A program made the position numbers and the translations under genes. Positions 23,014-32,444 of a stretch of 36,161 nucleotides of DNA are shown here, one piece after another. Within the stretch, counting starts at the first letter, position 1; each line of letters starts with the position of its first letter. This stretch comes from JAFGVL01 sp031553685 (lineage in GTDB: Bacteria; Bacteroidota; Bacteroidia; Bacteroidales; Paludibacteraceae). Below the pieces are notes generated by a model. The model was not told the DNA's origin, did no database searches, and worked only from the letters and a program-made list of their open reading frames with translations. The stretch is taken from positions 1 to 36,161 of the forward strand of contig JAVBLE010000074.1 in assembly GCA_031553685.1 (NCBI GenBank), read 5' to 3'.

Positions 23014-24207
23014 ATGAGAAAATACAAGTTTTTAATTTTAGCCTTTATGTTAGGCATATTTGCTTGTTCGGGCAATCAGAAAGACGAACACGGGCACGAT
23101 AAAGAAACAGCTATCGAAGCCGACGAACACGAACACCTGCCGGAAGATATTGTTGAACTCGATTCAGCACAAATAGCCGTTGCCGGTATCGAACTAGGTA
23201 AGGTACAGGAACTATCGCTGAGTGGTGCACTCAAAGTAAACGGAATAATAACCACAGCTTCCGAAAATAATGCAAGTGTTTCAGCTCCGTTAGGCGGGTT
23301 TGTGCGTTCTACCTCTCTCTTACCCGGCAATGCTGTAAGCAAAGGGCAAACACTTGCCATTATTGAGAACACTGACTTTATCGACATGCAGCAAAATTAC
23401 CTCGAAGCCAAAAACCGCCTCGAATTTATGCAAGCCGAGTACAACCGCCACAGCGAACTGTACAAAGAAGATGTATATTCGCAAAAGAACCTACAACAAA
23501 CTACCGCCGATTACAAAAGCCTGCAAACGCAAGTAAAAGCTTTGGAGCAAAAACTATTGCTTATTGGCATTAATCCGGCAACCTTAACCAATGCTTCCAT
23601 AAGTGGAAAGGTAGCTTTGCGTTCGCCGATTTCGGGTTATATCAAAACAGTAAATGCCAATGTAGGTAAAGCCGTTTCAAACACCGATGTGTTGTTTGAA
23701 ATTGTGAATACAGATAACCTGCTACTCGAACTTACCGTATTTGAAAAAGACATGGACAAAGCCCGCGTAGGCAGTAAAATCCGTTTTATGGTAAATAACG
23801 AAACCGAGCAACATCAAGCGGTCGTGTATCAAACAGGTAAATCTGTCGGAGAAGATCGCTCGCAAAAAGTATATGCAAAAGTAATAGGCAAATGCCCAAA
23901 TACTTACCCCGGTATGTATGTAAATGCCTTTATCGAAACCACCAGCGCCAAAGCAAAAGCAGTGCCTAACGAAGCGGTGGTTAATTTCGAAGAGAAGAAT
24001 TACATTTTTGCTTTTGAGAAAACAAAAGACGAGGAAGGCAAAACCATGACCGAATACCGTATGATACCCGTTCAGGTTGGCATTAGCGACCAAGGTTATA
24101 CCGAGGTCTTACCCGAAAAAGTTGATTTAAAATCACTGCAAATTGTAATAAAAGGGGCATACAACCTGCTTTCGGCTAAAAAAAATGCAGGGGAAATGAG
24201 CTGTTAG
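23014..24207 (+). CDS. RND periplasmic adaptor (CzcB/CusB type), lipoprotein
   Basis: A 397-residue membrane fusion protein. The N-terminus is a lipoprotein signal with lipobox IFAC (MRKYKFLILAFMLGIFACSG), followed by a His/Glu-rich stretch (DEHGHDKETAIEADEHEHLP) that could bind metal. Then come the barrel-sandwich half (VSAPLGGFVRSTSLLPGNAV), a coiled hairpin (residues 125-180), the second lipoyl half (LRSPISGYIKTVNANVGKAV) and the beta-barrel and proximal domains (YPGMYVNAFIETTSAKAKAV). It links the pump to the outer-membrane channel. A terminator at 24212-24244 closes the operon. Confidence 0.92.
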   Translation: MRKYKFLILAFMLGIFACSGNQKDEHGHDKETAIEADEHEHLPEDIVELDSAQIAVAGIELGKVQELSLSGALKVNGIITTASENNASVSAPLGGFVRSTSLLPGNAVSKGQTLAIIENTDFIDMQQNYLEAKNRLEFMQAEYNRHSELYKEDVYSQKNLQQTTADYKSLQTQVKALEQKLLLIGINPATLTNASISGKVALRSPISGYIKTVNANVGKAVSNTDVLFEIVNTDNLLLELTVFEKDMDKARVGSKIRFMVNNETEQHQAVVYQTGKSVGEDRSQKVYAKVIGKCPNTYPGMYVNAFIETTSAKAKAVPNEAVVNFEEKNYIFAFEKTKDEEGKTMTEYRMIPVQVGISDQGYTEVLPEKVDLKSLQIVIKGAYNLLSAKKNAGEMSC

Positions 24208-24211
24208 AACT

Positions 24212-24244
24212 AAAAACGCGGGTTTTGAAATCCGCGTTTTTTTT
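24212..24244 (+). terminator. Rho-independent terminator after the metal efflux genes
   Basis: AAAAACGCGG pairs with CCGCGTTTTT, followed by further T. The rest of the gene-free stretch 24245-24538 is very AT-rich; the only signal I see is TATTTTTG at 24395-24402, a possible -7 box for the next gene. Confidence 0.9.
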
Positions 24245-24538
24245 CAACTTGAATATTTGAAGATAAATAAAATCATGAATGTTTGTAAAATATAATTAAA
24301 AATTATTTTATGAAAAAATAAATAAGTTATTGATTTTTAGAATTTAAAGATTATCGCATTCTGATTTTGCGTATATATTTTAATAAATTCGTTTTATTTT
24401 TGGACTTAAATGATTACTTTCGTTGTTATCAACAAAATGAAAATTCCGAATTACAAATATTCTGTAAAAAGACTATTTATTTTGCTGAGTGTCTTGTAAA
24501 CTTTAATTTATGAATTTGTGAAACTTAAATGAAAGGAT

Positions 24539-25249
24539 ATGGATATTGAACCAAATAATACAAAACAAGATACTTTGTCTAAAATCACAAAAGACAGGCA
24601 AAGAACAAATCTTTTTAAAGAAATTGAACACAAATTTATTGTTTTCCTGGTTGAGCGCTTGCCGTCTTGGATAACTTCCGACATGCTTACCGGCATAGGA
24701 CTTTTCGGTAGTTTAATCACAGGAGGAAGTTTTATATTGGCAGCTTATGTCAATCGCTATTTGTTGTTATTAGGTATTCTGGGATTCATTATCAATTGGT
24801 TTGGCGATTCGTTGGATGGGCGGTTGGCTTATTACCGCAACAAACCACGCAAATGGTATGGTTTTTCTCTTGATTTAAGTGTGGATTGGATAGCCATAAT
24901 CATGATAGGCTTAGGATTTATGATTTATGCCGATGGAAACCTGAAATTGCTTGGTTTCGGATTTACCGTTTTATATGGCTTTGCTATGATCATGACCCTT
25001 TTACGGTATAAATTTACTGACAAGTATTCAATCGATTCAGGTCTGTTTGGTCCCACCGAAGTAAGGATTATTATTTCGTTAGTACTAATTCTTGAAATTC
25101 TTTTGGAAGATTCTATTCTATACTCAGGAGCAGTTATTTGTATCGCACTTTTAATAATTGATATTATTGACTTTATAAAGCTATTAAAAATAGCTGATGA
25201 AAAAGACAAACAGGAAAAACAAGAACGAGAATTGCATGGAAAACAATAA
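24539..25249 (+). CDS. CDP-alcohol phosphatidyltransferase family enzyme
   Basis: A 236-residue membrane enzyme that transfers a phosphoalcohol headgroup from a CDP-linked donor. The catalytic signature DxxDGxxA...GxxxDxxxD is complete: D90, D93-G94, A97, G108, D112 and D116 (DSLDGRLAYY and YGFSLDLSVD), with the usual arginine after A97 replaced by tyrosine. About six membrane spans surround it. The particular lipid product cannot be inferred. The GtrA-like gene overlaps its last codons (ATG 25236), suggesting translational coupling and a shared role in membrane or surface-polymer lipid chemistry. Confidence 0.88.
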   Translation: MDIEPNNTKQDTLSKITKDRQRTNLFKEIEHKFIVFLVERLPSWITSDMLTGIGLFGSLITGGSFILAAYVNRYLLLLGILGFIINWFGDSLDGRLAYYRNKPRKWYGFSLDLSVDWIAIIMIGLGFMIYADGNLKLLGFGFTVLYGFAMIMTLLRYKFTDKYSIDSGLFGPTEVRIIISLVLILEILLEDSILYSGAVICIALLIIDIIDFIKLLKIADEKDKQEKQERELHGKQ

Positions 25250-25691
25250 CTCAATAATAACAAAAGCTCAAATTTTCGTTAAAGCCCAATTTTCAGCCTT
25301 TCTGGGAGCTACATCGGATTACCTTATAATGATTCTTCTCACCGAGTTTTTGGGAGTGTATTATATGGTATCTATCACCATTGGCTGTGTGGTAGGCTCT
25401 GTAATCAATTTTTCGATAAATAAATTATGGGCTTTTCGTTCTAAAGATTTGGCATACAGGCGGTCGTTGATACAACAGCTTTGGCGTTTTGGGTTTGTGG
25501 TTGTCAGCGGTATTCTGCTCAAATTATCAGGCACTTGGCTGATTACAACATTTGTTTTTGAAAATGAAAGTTATTATTGGATAAGCCGTTTGATAGCAGA
25601 CGGAATTGTTTCAGCATGTTATACCTTTACCATGCAACATTATTGGGTGTTTGCCAAAAATACAACTGAATATGATGACGAATCGGCATAA
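25236..25691 (+). CDS. GtrA-like membrane protein
   Basis: A 151-residue protein with four membrane spans, of the GtrA family linked to moving lipid-carried sugars across the membrane. Typical features are the early QFSAFLGATSDYLIMILLTE, FSINKLWAFRS after span 2, and a final aromatic YTFTMQHYWVF. I chose ATG 25236, overlapping the previous gene by 14 bp; an in-frame ATG at 25197 would add 13 very charged residues translated from within the other gene. A bidirectional terminator follows. Confidence 0.85.
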   Translation: MENNNSIITKAQIFVKAQFSAFLGATSDYLIMILLTEFLGVYYMVSITIGCVVGSVINFSINKLWAFRSKDLAYRRSLIQQLWRFGFVVVSGILLKLSGTWLITTFVFENESYYWISRLIADGIVSACYTFTMQHYWVFAKNTTEYDDESA

Positions 25692-25700
25692 ACACAGAAA

Positions 25701-25737
25701 AATGCGCCAATAGATTAATCTACCGGCGCATTCTTTT
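25701..25737. terminator. Bidirectional terminator between the GtrA-like gene and clpB
   Basis: AATGCGCC (25701-25708) pairs with GGCGCATT (25725-25732). There is a T-run on the right (CTTTTT) for the plus strand and an A-run on the left (GAAAAAA-type) serving the minus strand, between convergent genes. Confidence 0.8.
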
Positions 25738-28415
25738 TAGTTTTTAAATACTAACTTTTCTCCTTCTACATCCACCACAATCGGTTTGTCCTTATTCACA
25801 GTTTCGGCAATTAATTGCTTGGAAAGTTCGTTAAGAACGGTGCGTTGGATTACGCGTTTCACAGGTCGTGCACCGAATTGAGGATCGAAACCTTGCGCAG
25901 CAATCATAGCCAAAGCAGTATCTGTAACTTGCAGTGTTACACCATTTTCAGCAAGCATTTTTTCAACACCTTTTAATTGTAAATTTACAATTTGCTTAAT
26001 CTCTTCGTTATTAAGCGGCGTAAACATGATTAGTTCGTCAATACGGTTCAAAAACTCAGGGCGAATAGTTTGTTTTAGTAGTTCAAACACTTCATTTTTA
26101 GTTTTTTCTATAATAGCCTCCCGTTCGTCATTGCGGACTTGATCCGCAATCTTTTTTCCGTTCTTGGGATTCTGACTTTCGTCAGAATGACGATCTGGCT
26201 TAAGAGCGGCAAAATTTTCGCGTATCAGGTTAGAACCCAAATTCGAAGTCATTATTATAATCGTATTTTTAAAATTTACCATACGACCCTTGTTATCGGT
26301 CAATCGACCATCATCCAGCACTTGTAATAGGATATTGAAAACATCGGGATGTGCTTTCTCAATCTCGTCGAAAAGAACCACCGAATATGGTTTTTGTCGT
26401 ACAGCCTGCGTCAATTGTCCGCCTTCATCATAACCCACATATCCCGGAGGCGCACCAATCAGGCGAGATACACTGAACTTTTCCTGATATTCGGACATAT
26501 CAATACGGGTCATCATGTTTTCATCATCGAACAAAAATTCTGCAAGCGCCTTTGCCAACTCCGTTTTACCAACGCCGGTTGTCCCCAGAAAAATAAATGA
26601 GCCAATAGGTCGCTTCGGGTCTTGCAATCCGGCACGCGAGCGACGAATCGCATCCGAAATAGCCGAAATAGCTTCGTCCTGACCTATCACGCGTTTATGC
26701 AATTCGGCTTCGAGGTTCAGCAACTTGTCTTTTTCGCTTTGCACCATTTTATTTACCGGAATACCCGTCCAGCGCGAAACAATATCGGCAATATCTTCGC
26801 TATCAACTTCTTCTTTAATCATTGGGTGTTCGGCTTGTAAAGCATGAAGTTCCTTTTGCAATTCGTCTATTTTAGTCTGCGCTTCTTTTATTTTTCCATA
26901 ACGAATTTCGGCTACCTTTCCGTAATCGCCTTCTCGTTCGGCTTTGTCGGCTTCAAATTTATAGTTTTCAATATCTATTTTTTGTTGTTGGATATTGTTT
27001 ATCAACGCCTTTTCAGCACTCCACTTGCTGTGCAAATCTTTGGCAGACTCTTGTAAATCGGCAATTTTTTTATTCAAATCTTCTATTTTTTCATCATTAT
27101 TTTGGTTGCTGAGCGTAGTCGAAGCATCGCGTTTGATTGCCTCGCGTTCAATTTGCAATTGTTTGATATTCCGATCCACTTTATCCAACTCTTCGGGCAA
27201 ACTGTCTATTTGTATGCGGAGATGTGCCGCCGCTTCGTCCATCAGGTCGATAGCCTTGTCGGGCAAGAAACGGTCGGTTATATACCGGCTCGAAAGTTCG
27301 ACGGCTGCAATGATTGCATCGTCCTTAATTCGCACTTTGTGATGGTTTTCGTAGCGTTCCTTCAGCCCGCGAAGAATGGAAATTGTACTTGCTTCGTCAG
27401 GTTCGTTTACCATCACCTGTTGGAAACGGCGTTCGAGCGCTTTGTCTTTTTCAAAATATTTTTGATATTCGTCCAATGTAGTGGCACCAATAGCCCGCAA
27501 TTCGCCGCGCGCCAAAGCCGGTTTCAGGATATTGGCAGCGTCCATCGCACCATCACTTTTGCCTGCACCCACCAAAGTATGAATTTCATCTATAAAAAGT
27601 ATGATTTCGCCTTCGGATTTAATCACCTCGTTTACAACCGATTTCAATCGTTCTTCAAACTCGCCCTTGTATTTGGCTCCGGCAATAAGCGCGCCCATAT
27701 CGAGCGAAAAAAGTTGCTTGCTTTGCAGGTTTTCGGGCACATCGCCACGCACAATACGATGTGCCAAACCTTCGGCAATAGCTGTTTTTCCGGTGCCAGG
27801 CTCGCCTATCAAAATCGGGTTATTCTTTGTACGACGGCTTAATATTTGCAAAACACGCCGTATCTCTTCGTCGCGCCCGATTACGGGGTCGAGTTTACCG
27901 CTGCGGGCTTTTTCATTCAGGTTAATTGCGTATTTGCTCAACGATTGGTAGGTGTCTTCCGAACTTTGAGAACTGACTTTTTCGCCTTTGCGAAGTTCGG
28001 CAATTGCTGCCCGAAGAGCCTTTTCGGTAGCTCCGGCATCTCTCAACACTTTAGCCACCGAAGTGTTTTCGACCAACAAAGCCAACAGCATTATTTCCAA
28101 CGAAACAAACTGGTCGCCTTCTTTAGAAGAGAGGTCATTAGCTTTTTGCAATACATTATTGGCTTCGCGCGAAAGGTAAGGTTCTCCTCCTTGCACTTTC
28201 GGAAAACCTTTAATCATACTGTCAACAGCCGAGTTGACGGCATTTGGACTTAGTCCCATTTTTTGGAATAAAAACGGAACGACATTCTCGCCTGTTTCTA
28301 TCACTCCTTTGAGCAAATGAGCAGGTTCAATTTGTTGCTGTCCGGCAGCCTGTACTATTTCAAGCGCCTTTTGTACAGCTTCTTGCGATTTGATTGTGAA
28401 ATTGTTCAGGTTCAT
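25737..28415 (-). CDS. clpB: ClpB disaggregase, with two in-frame repeat insertions
   Basis: An 892-residue Hsp100 ATPase that resolves protein aggregates with DnaK. It has the N domain (FTIKSQEAVQKALEI), NBD1 with Walker A GEPGTGKT (204-211) and Walker B ILFIDEIHTL, the coiled M domain (about 400-530), and NBD2 with GTTGVGKT (about 610-617), VVLFDEIEKAHP and RPEFLNRIDE. It is roughly 30 residues longer than usual relatives. One insert (about 742-764, HSDESQNPKNGKKIADQVRN) is encoded by a 67-bp palindromic element at 26126-26192. A second (DASTTLS, about 430-436) lies in the M domain and is encoded by a 20-bp repeat at 27107-27126. Both keep the frame, and all catalytic motifs remain, so the protein is probably functional. 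Confidence 0.96.
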   Translation of the reverse strand: MNLNNFTIKSQEAVQKALEIVQAAGQQQIEPAHLLKGVIETGENVVPFLFQKMGLSPNAVNSAVDSMIKGFPKVQGGEPYLSREANNVLQKANDLSSKEGDQFVSLEIMLLALLVENTSVAKVLRDAGATEKALRAAIAELRKGEKVSSQSSEDTYQSLSKYAINLNEKARSGKLDPVIGRDEEIRRVLQILSRRTKNNPILIGEPGTGKTAIAEGLAHRIVRGDVPENLQSKQLFSLDMGALIAGAKYKGEFEERLKSVVNEVIKSEGEIILFIDEIHTLVGAGKSDGAMDAANILKPALARGELRAIGATTLDEYQKYFEKDKALERRFQQVMVNEPDEASTISILRGLKERYENHHKVRIKDDAIIAAVELSSRYITDRFLPDKAIDLMDEAAAHLRIQIDSLPEELDKVDRNIKQLQIEREAIKRDASTTLSNQNNDEKIEDLNKKIADLQESAKDLHSKWSAEKALINNIQQQKIDIENYKFEADKAEREGDYGKVAEIRYGKIKEAQTKIDELQKELHALQAEHPMIKEEVDSEDIADIVSRWTGIPVNKMVQSEKDKLLNLEAELHKRVIGQDEAISAISDAIRRSRAGLQDPKRPIGSFIFLGTTGVGKTELAKALAEFLFDDENMMTRIDMSEYQEKFSVSRLIGAPPGYVGYDEGGQLTQAVRQKPYSVVLFDEIEKAHPDVFNILLQVLDDGRLTDNKGRMVNFKNTIIIMTSNLGSNLIRENFAALKPDRHSDESQNPKNGKKIADQVRNDEREAIIEKTKNEVFELLKQTIRPEFLNRIDELIMFTPLNNEEIKQIVNLQLKGVEKMLAENGVTLQVTDTALAMIAAQGFDPQFGARPVKRVIQRTVLNELSKQLIAETVNKDKPIVVDVEGEKLVFKN
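26126..26192. repeat. GTCAT...ATGAC element inside clpB
   Basis: A 67-bp element with CGTCATT/AATGACG ends and two inner hairpins (GCGGACTTGATCCGC; ATTCTGACTTTCGTCAGAAT). Its architecture matches the intergenic copy at 7720-7789. It lies in the NBD2 coding region and is read through in frame. Confidence 0.88.
27107..27126. repeat. GAGCGTAGTCGAAG short repeat inside clpB
   Basis: TGCTGAGCGTAGTCGAAGCA is a 20-bp imperfect palindrome. The same GAGCGTAGTCGAAG core occurs inside MITE copy B (about 33050-33075) at a point where copy A lacks it. Confidence 0.75.
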
Positions 28416-28632
28416 ATCTTTATAGTTTTTATTTTTTATTTTAATAAAATTTTATTGCAAAATAATTGCCAAATGAATCTGTGCGTCATATTGTCTAATT
28501 TTCCGATTGTACTATGTCATTTTGACATTAAAAATTCTCATAAAACCAAAAATGATACTCATTTGTAGTTTATTTGCCTTAAAGTAATTATTTTTTCTAT
28601 AAAAACACTATATTTCCAATACATTAACTCTA

Positions 28633-28664
28633 TTTGGCAAATTAATGAATTTTTATTATCTTTG
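28633..28664 (+). promoter_or_regulatory. Bacteroidota-type promoter upstream of the secreted protein gene
   Basis: TTTG (28633-28636), a 20-nt spacer and TATCTTTG (28657-28664) match the -33/-7 consensus. It would start a transcript near 28670, leaving an untranslated leader of about 230 nt before the gene at 28901; the leader contains the element at 28683-28819. This is the clearest complete promoter in the window. Confidence 0.65.
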
Positions 28665-28682
28665 ATTGTTTAAATGTAAACA

Positions 28683-28819
28683 GAATTATCCCTTTTACGA
28701 TTGTTGTCATTGCGGGCTTGACCCGCAATCGCATAATAACCATTAATTGCTTTATGGGCGATACCGCGTCAAGCGCGGTATGACGAATCCTTTTTTCACA
28801 ATAGTAAAAGGGATGATTC
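28683..28819. mobile_element. MITE-like element with ATCCCTTTTAC inverted ends
   Basis: The left end GAATTATCCCTTTTACGATT and the right end AATAGTAAAAGGGATGATTC are inverted repeats of about 22 bp with few mismatches. Nested inside (28706-28785) is a GTCATTGCGGGCTTGACCCG...GCGGTATGAC element. It fills part of the gene-free stretch 28416-28900; the rest is AT-rich and holds the promoter above. No target duplication is evident. Confidence 0.65.
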
Positions 28820-28900
28820 CGAATATAAATATATAACAGTCTATTTTTTAGACGATTATATATTCTTATACAATTAATATTATATATTTAATTATAATCT

Positions 28901-31900
28901 ATGTTTCAATTATTTCGAAAAGTAAGCAGATATTTGTTCTTCTTACTTTTTTTCATTAATTATTTTACACGCATACAAGCAACTGATAATTATGATATTA
29001 CTTTAAATTATACTTCTCATAATTCTACCTGCCAATCTAATGGATCAATTTCTGTAAATATAGCAGGAACTGATGCTAATAATCTGATTTCGAAAACTTA
29101 CAGCCTTTTGGGAGATAACGGCCAAGCTTACAGAGGCAGTAATAACATTTTCAACAATTTGCCCAAAGGGAATTACGATATTTCACTTTCTGCAAAAATA
29201 AATAATGAAATTATTACCAGAGACATAACTGTAACCATAGGCGGGAATTATACCATTCCGTCTGCGGATAAGGTTATTGGTTCTTCTTCTGATTTAATTG
29301 GCACCCGCCCTACCTTGAATAGTCAAAATACCGGTCGGGTACAATTAGAAATAACCGGCGGAGCTTTCCCATATTCGGTAAAAGTATATAAAGGCAGCAC
29401 ATTGATAAAAACCGAAACATTTACAAGCAATCAGCATAATGGAAACTCGCCGTTATATCCTGATTACAAAGAATATTATAATATAGAAAATCTGGCAGCC
29501 GGAGCTTACTCTTTCCTTATTACTGATGCTTGCGGATATACTTTGCCCGCAATAACCGAAACTATAGAAAAAATAATCAATCCATCGGGTGCAAATACCG
29601 ATTTTTATTGTAATGGTATCATTATGAAGCAAAAAGGCGCTCTTATTGAATTCGATTTATTTTCGGGGCTTCTGGATGATAAATACAAATATGACAACGG
29701 AAATATTTGGTGGGAATATTGTTATTCGGTTGATAATGGACCTTTTTGTGCTTGGCAAGATTTTCCGGCAGATGGTATAGTTACAGATCATATACGAGCC
29801 AAAAATTGCAATACTTTTGATCAAAAATATGTATTTAAAATACGCTTAAAAGGAAATGCCAATGCAACCTGTAGCTCAACAAACGAATTTAAAGCTACTA
29901 AACTTCCTCCTCCATACAACATTTCTACATGGATTGAGCCTGACGCGACAGGTTGTTTACCCAAAGATTCTTTGTACAAAATTTCTTATGCCAACACCAT
30001 TTATCAATTGCCTTATCATCTTATAGTTACGAATAAAACTCAAAATCAAGTATTGGGTGATGTGGTTTATACGAGCGAAGGCTGGGCATTTAAAGAAACT
30101 CTCACAAAAAATTTACTCAAAGATTCTGTCCGAATACAATTAACGGATAATATGGGTTGTAATATTGCAGATACTACTTTGATTTTACCAGAACCACCTT
30201 TCGATCCTCCTCCCAAAGTCTCTGCGGTTTTTAACACCATAGAAGATGTTTGTACACCATCCAAGACTTATGATTATTTTCAAATGCAATTGTATAATAC
30301 CGCTCTGGCTGTAGAATTGTTCGAAAGCCCAACTTCCAATTTTTACAACTTCAAAGCCGAATACAACACAATCAGCAAAAGTTGGACTGTAAATAAAGAC
30401 AATGCAGCTATACGAACAGACATTATAATTCCCACTACCGGCGATCTTGTTTTTAAAAACTCCACACTACCTAATGGGACTTATAAGTGGCGTATTTTGA
30501 CTAAATGTGGCAAGTATGACACTATAATTAGTAATACAACTTTTAATCATTATACTTATGAAGTAGAGCATCTAACCTGCATATCGGAAAAAACATGCCA
30601 GGGAATGGTGTATTACCCCAAAATAAAAATAATACGAAAATTAAGTGGCATAGAGGTTTCTTATAACAATCCCATATTTTTTAGAATAAAAAGTGGTGTA
30701 GCAGGTGGATACAAAATAAGTAACGGGCTTAATGAAGGGAATGCAAATAAAGATTCTATTCTTATCAGTAAGTCGGGAACTTATATTATCGAAACATACA
30801 CTAAAGAACCACCATATAGTTGTTGGACAGAAACTTACACCATTAATCACAATACATCAAATGTGAGCCTGAAAAACGCCTATGGATATGTGTGCCTTTC
30901 GTCCGGCAATGATCCGGCTACAAAATTGGGAAATATTGAGGTCAATATTGATAATTCCACAGGAGTAGCTCCTTATCAATTTGATCTTTACAATCAGGAA
31001 AATACCAATGGAAGACTATTGCAAAGCAATAATACAGGAAGATTCAATAATGTTGGCTATACTAATGATGTATATTCGGTAAGAATAACAGATGCCTGTA
31101 AAGCCAGTTTTGTTCAAAATGTTACCATGCAAGCAATCGTTCCTGTACATGACACAATACAAGTTTGTACAGGTACTTCGGCATATTTGTATGCCCGGCC
31201 AATCGGAATGGGGAATGTAATTACTTACAATTGGACAGGTCCTGATGGATTTACAGCCACAGGCAAAAATATTATTGTTCCCAATATTACGGGCAATTCT
31301 CAATATTATCTTAATATGGGTGGTTTAAATTGTATTGTAACAGATACTTTTGAAGTAAAAGGCGTATCACAAATATTAAAAACGGTTAAAGACACAATCT
31401 GCATCGGACATAATTATTCCGGCAAAAAATTCAAACCAATATCTACCAACCATTTAAATGTAGGTACATACACCTATACCGACCTTTATAAGTCTGTATT
31501 AGGAGGTTGTGATAGCATTGTAACCTTAAAATTGAATATTGTAGATAAATTTGAAACCTCGTTTAGCCGGAGAATTTGTAAAGGAGACAGTTATAATTTT
31601 AATGGGAAAAATCTAACACAAAGCAATATTTATTCTGATAATTTTATTTCTGTGGGCGGTTGCGACAGTATTTCTTACCTAAATCTAAAAGTAATTGATA
31701 TCCCTGAAACCAATCATATAAAGGAAATTTGTCAAGGCAATGATTTCAATTTCAATGGAAAAACGCTTTCTAAAAGTGGAATTTACACAGAAGTTATACC
31801 CTCTGTAGCAGGCTGTGACAGTGTTGTAGTGCTCGACCTCACTATCAATCCCCCTATTACCACTGTTTTGTATGATACTATTTATACAGATACCCCATAC

Positions 31901-32323
31901 AATAAAAACGGTATTCATTTACCTGCCCGTAAAACAGTTGGCAATTTCTCCGAAACCTTGAATTTGACGAACGCCAACAACTGCGATAGCATCATTACTT
32001 TAAACCTTTATATTCGACGAAATGATATTTTACTTAAAACAATTATAGACCCGACTAGTTTAAAAAATAATATCTTTGCAGCTAATAATTTTGATCCGGA
32101 AGACATAACAAACAATAGAGCATTAACAGAATATATTGGCAAATATACCATCACTGTTTTTAATCGCTATGGACAAAAAATTGCCGAAACCGGTCCCGAA
32201 GGTTGGGATGGGAAAGCGCATGGAAAAGTAGCCGATGCAGGCGTATATTATTATGTTATAGAATATAAGCAGAGTGGACAACAAAAACAACTGAAAGGAT
32301 CCATCGAAGTAATTAAAAAATAA
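28901..32323 (+). CDS. Large secreted protein with gliding-motility-type C-terminal sorting domain
   Basis: An 1140-residue protein with a signal peptide (LFFLLFFINYFTRIQA), then beta-rich extracellular modules of the kind seen in Bacteroidota adhesins (FNNLPKGNYDISLSAKINNE, NLAAGAYSFLITDACGY). Residues of about 810-1050 hold roughly four cysteine-bearing repeats (GDSYNFNGKNL with GGCDSISYLNL; GNDFNFNGKTL with AGCDSVVVLDL). The last 85 residues (YTITVFNRYGQKIAETGPEG, DAGVYYYVIEY, KGSIEVIKK) fit the type B sorting domain used by the type IX secretion system (established family). I infer a cell-surface or released adhesin. No enzyme motif was seen. Its composition is more AT-rich than the neighbouring genes. 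Confidence 0.82.
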   Translation: MFQLFRKVSRYLFFLLFFINYFTRIQATDNYDITLNYTSHNSTCQSNGSISVNIAGTDANNLISKTYSLLGDNGQAYRGSNNIFNNLPKGNYDISLSAKINNEIITRDITVTIGGNYTIPSADKVIGSSSDLIGTRPTLNSQNTGRVQLEITGGAFPYSVKVYKGSTLIKTETFTSNQHNGNSPLYPDYKEYYNIENLAAGAYSFLITDACGYTLPAITETIEKIINPSGANTDFYCNGIIMKQKGALIEFDLFSGLLDDKYKYDNGNIWWEYCYSVDNGPFCAWQDFPADGIVTDHIRAKNCNTFDQKYVFKIRLKGNANATCSSTNEFKATKLPPPYNISTWIEPDATGCLPKDSLYKISYANTIYQLPYHLIVTNKTQNQVLGDVVYTSEGWAFKETLTKNLLKDSVRIQLTDNMGCNIADTTLILPEPPFDPPPKVSAVFNTIEDVCTPSKTYDYFQMQLYNTALAVELFESPTSNFYNFKAEYNTISKSWTVNKDNAAIRTDIIIPTTGDLVFKNSTLPNGTYKWRILTKCGKYDTIISNTTFNHYTYEVEHLTCISEKTCQGMVYYPKIKIIRKLSGIEVSYNNPIFFRIKSGVAGGYKISNGLNEGNANKDSILISKSGTYIIETYTKEPPYSCWTETYTINHNTSNVSLKNAYGYVCLSSGNDPATKLGNIEVNIDNSTGVAPYQFDLYNQENTNGRLLQSNNTGRFNNVGYTNDVYSVRITDACKASFVQNVTMQAIVPVHDTIQVCTGTSAYLYARPIGMGNVITYNWTGPDGFTATGKNIIVPNITGNSQYYLNMGGLNCIVTDTFEVKGVSQILKTVKDTICIGHNYSGKKFKPISTNHLNVGTYTYTDLYKSVLGGCDSIVTLKLNIVDKFETSFSRRICKGDSYNFNGKNLTQSNIYSDNFISVGGCDSISYLNLKVIDIPETNHIKEICQGNDFNFNGKTLSKSGIYTEVIPSVAGCDSVVVLDLTINPPITTVLYDTIYTDTPYNKNGIHLPARKTVGNFSETLNLTNANNCDSIITLNLYIRRNDILLKTIIDPTSLKNNIFAANNFDPEDITNNRALTEYIGKYTITVFNRYGQKIAETGPEGWDGKAHGKVADAGVYYYVIEYKQSGQQKQLKGSIEVIKK

Positions 32324-32359
32324 AGAGGATTAGTAATTATAGATAAATTTTGAGATTTT

Positions 32360-32426
32360 CGTCATGCTGAATTTATTTCAGCATCTGCCTAAAATAATAG
32401 AGATTACAAGTCAAGCCTGCAATGAC
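32360..32426. repeat. GTCAT...ATGAC dispersed palindromic element (copy next to the array)
   Basis: CGTCATGCTGAA with an inner TGCTGAATTTATTTCAGCA hairpin, ending CAAGTCAAGCCTGCAATGAC. It resembles the copy at 3788-3856 and abuts the 42-bp array. Confidence 0.7.
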
Positions 32427-32444
32427 AACTCTTCTATTGTAAAT

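Noticed and set aside
25197..25235. Longer start for the GtrA-like protein
   Set aside because: The extra residues are lysine-rich, unlike the family, and are read from inside the upstream gene; ATG 25236 gives a normal overlap.
25973..25995. TTGTAAATTTACAA palindrome inside clpB
   Set aside because: It encodes the ordinary ClpB segment IVNLQLKG, so it is probably coincidental and not an inserted repeat.
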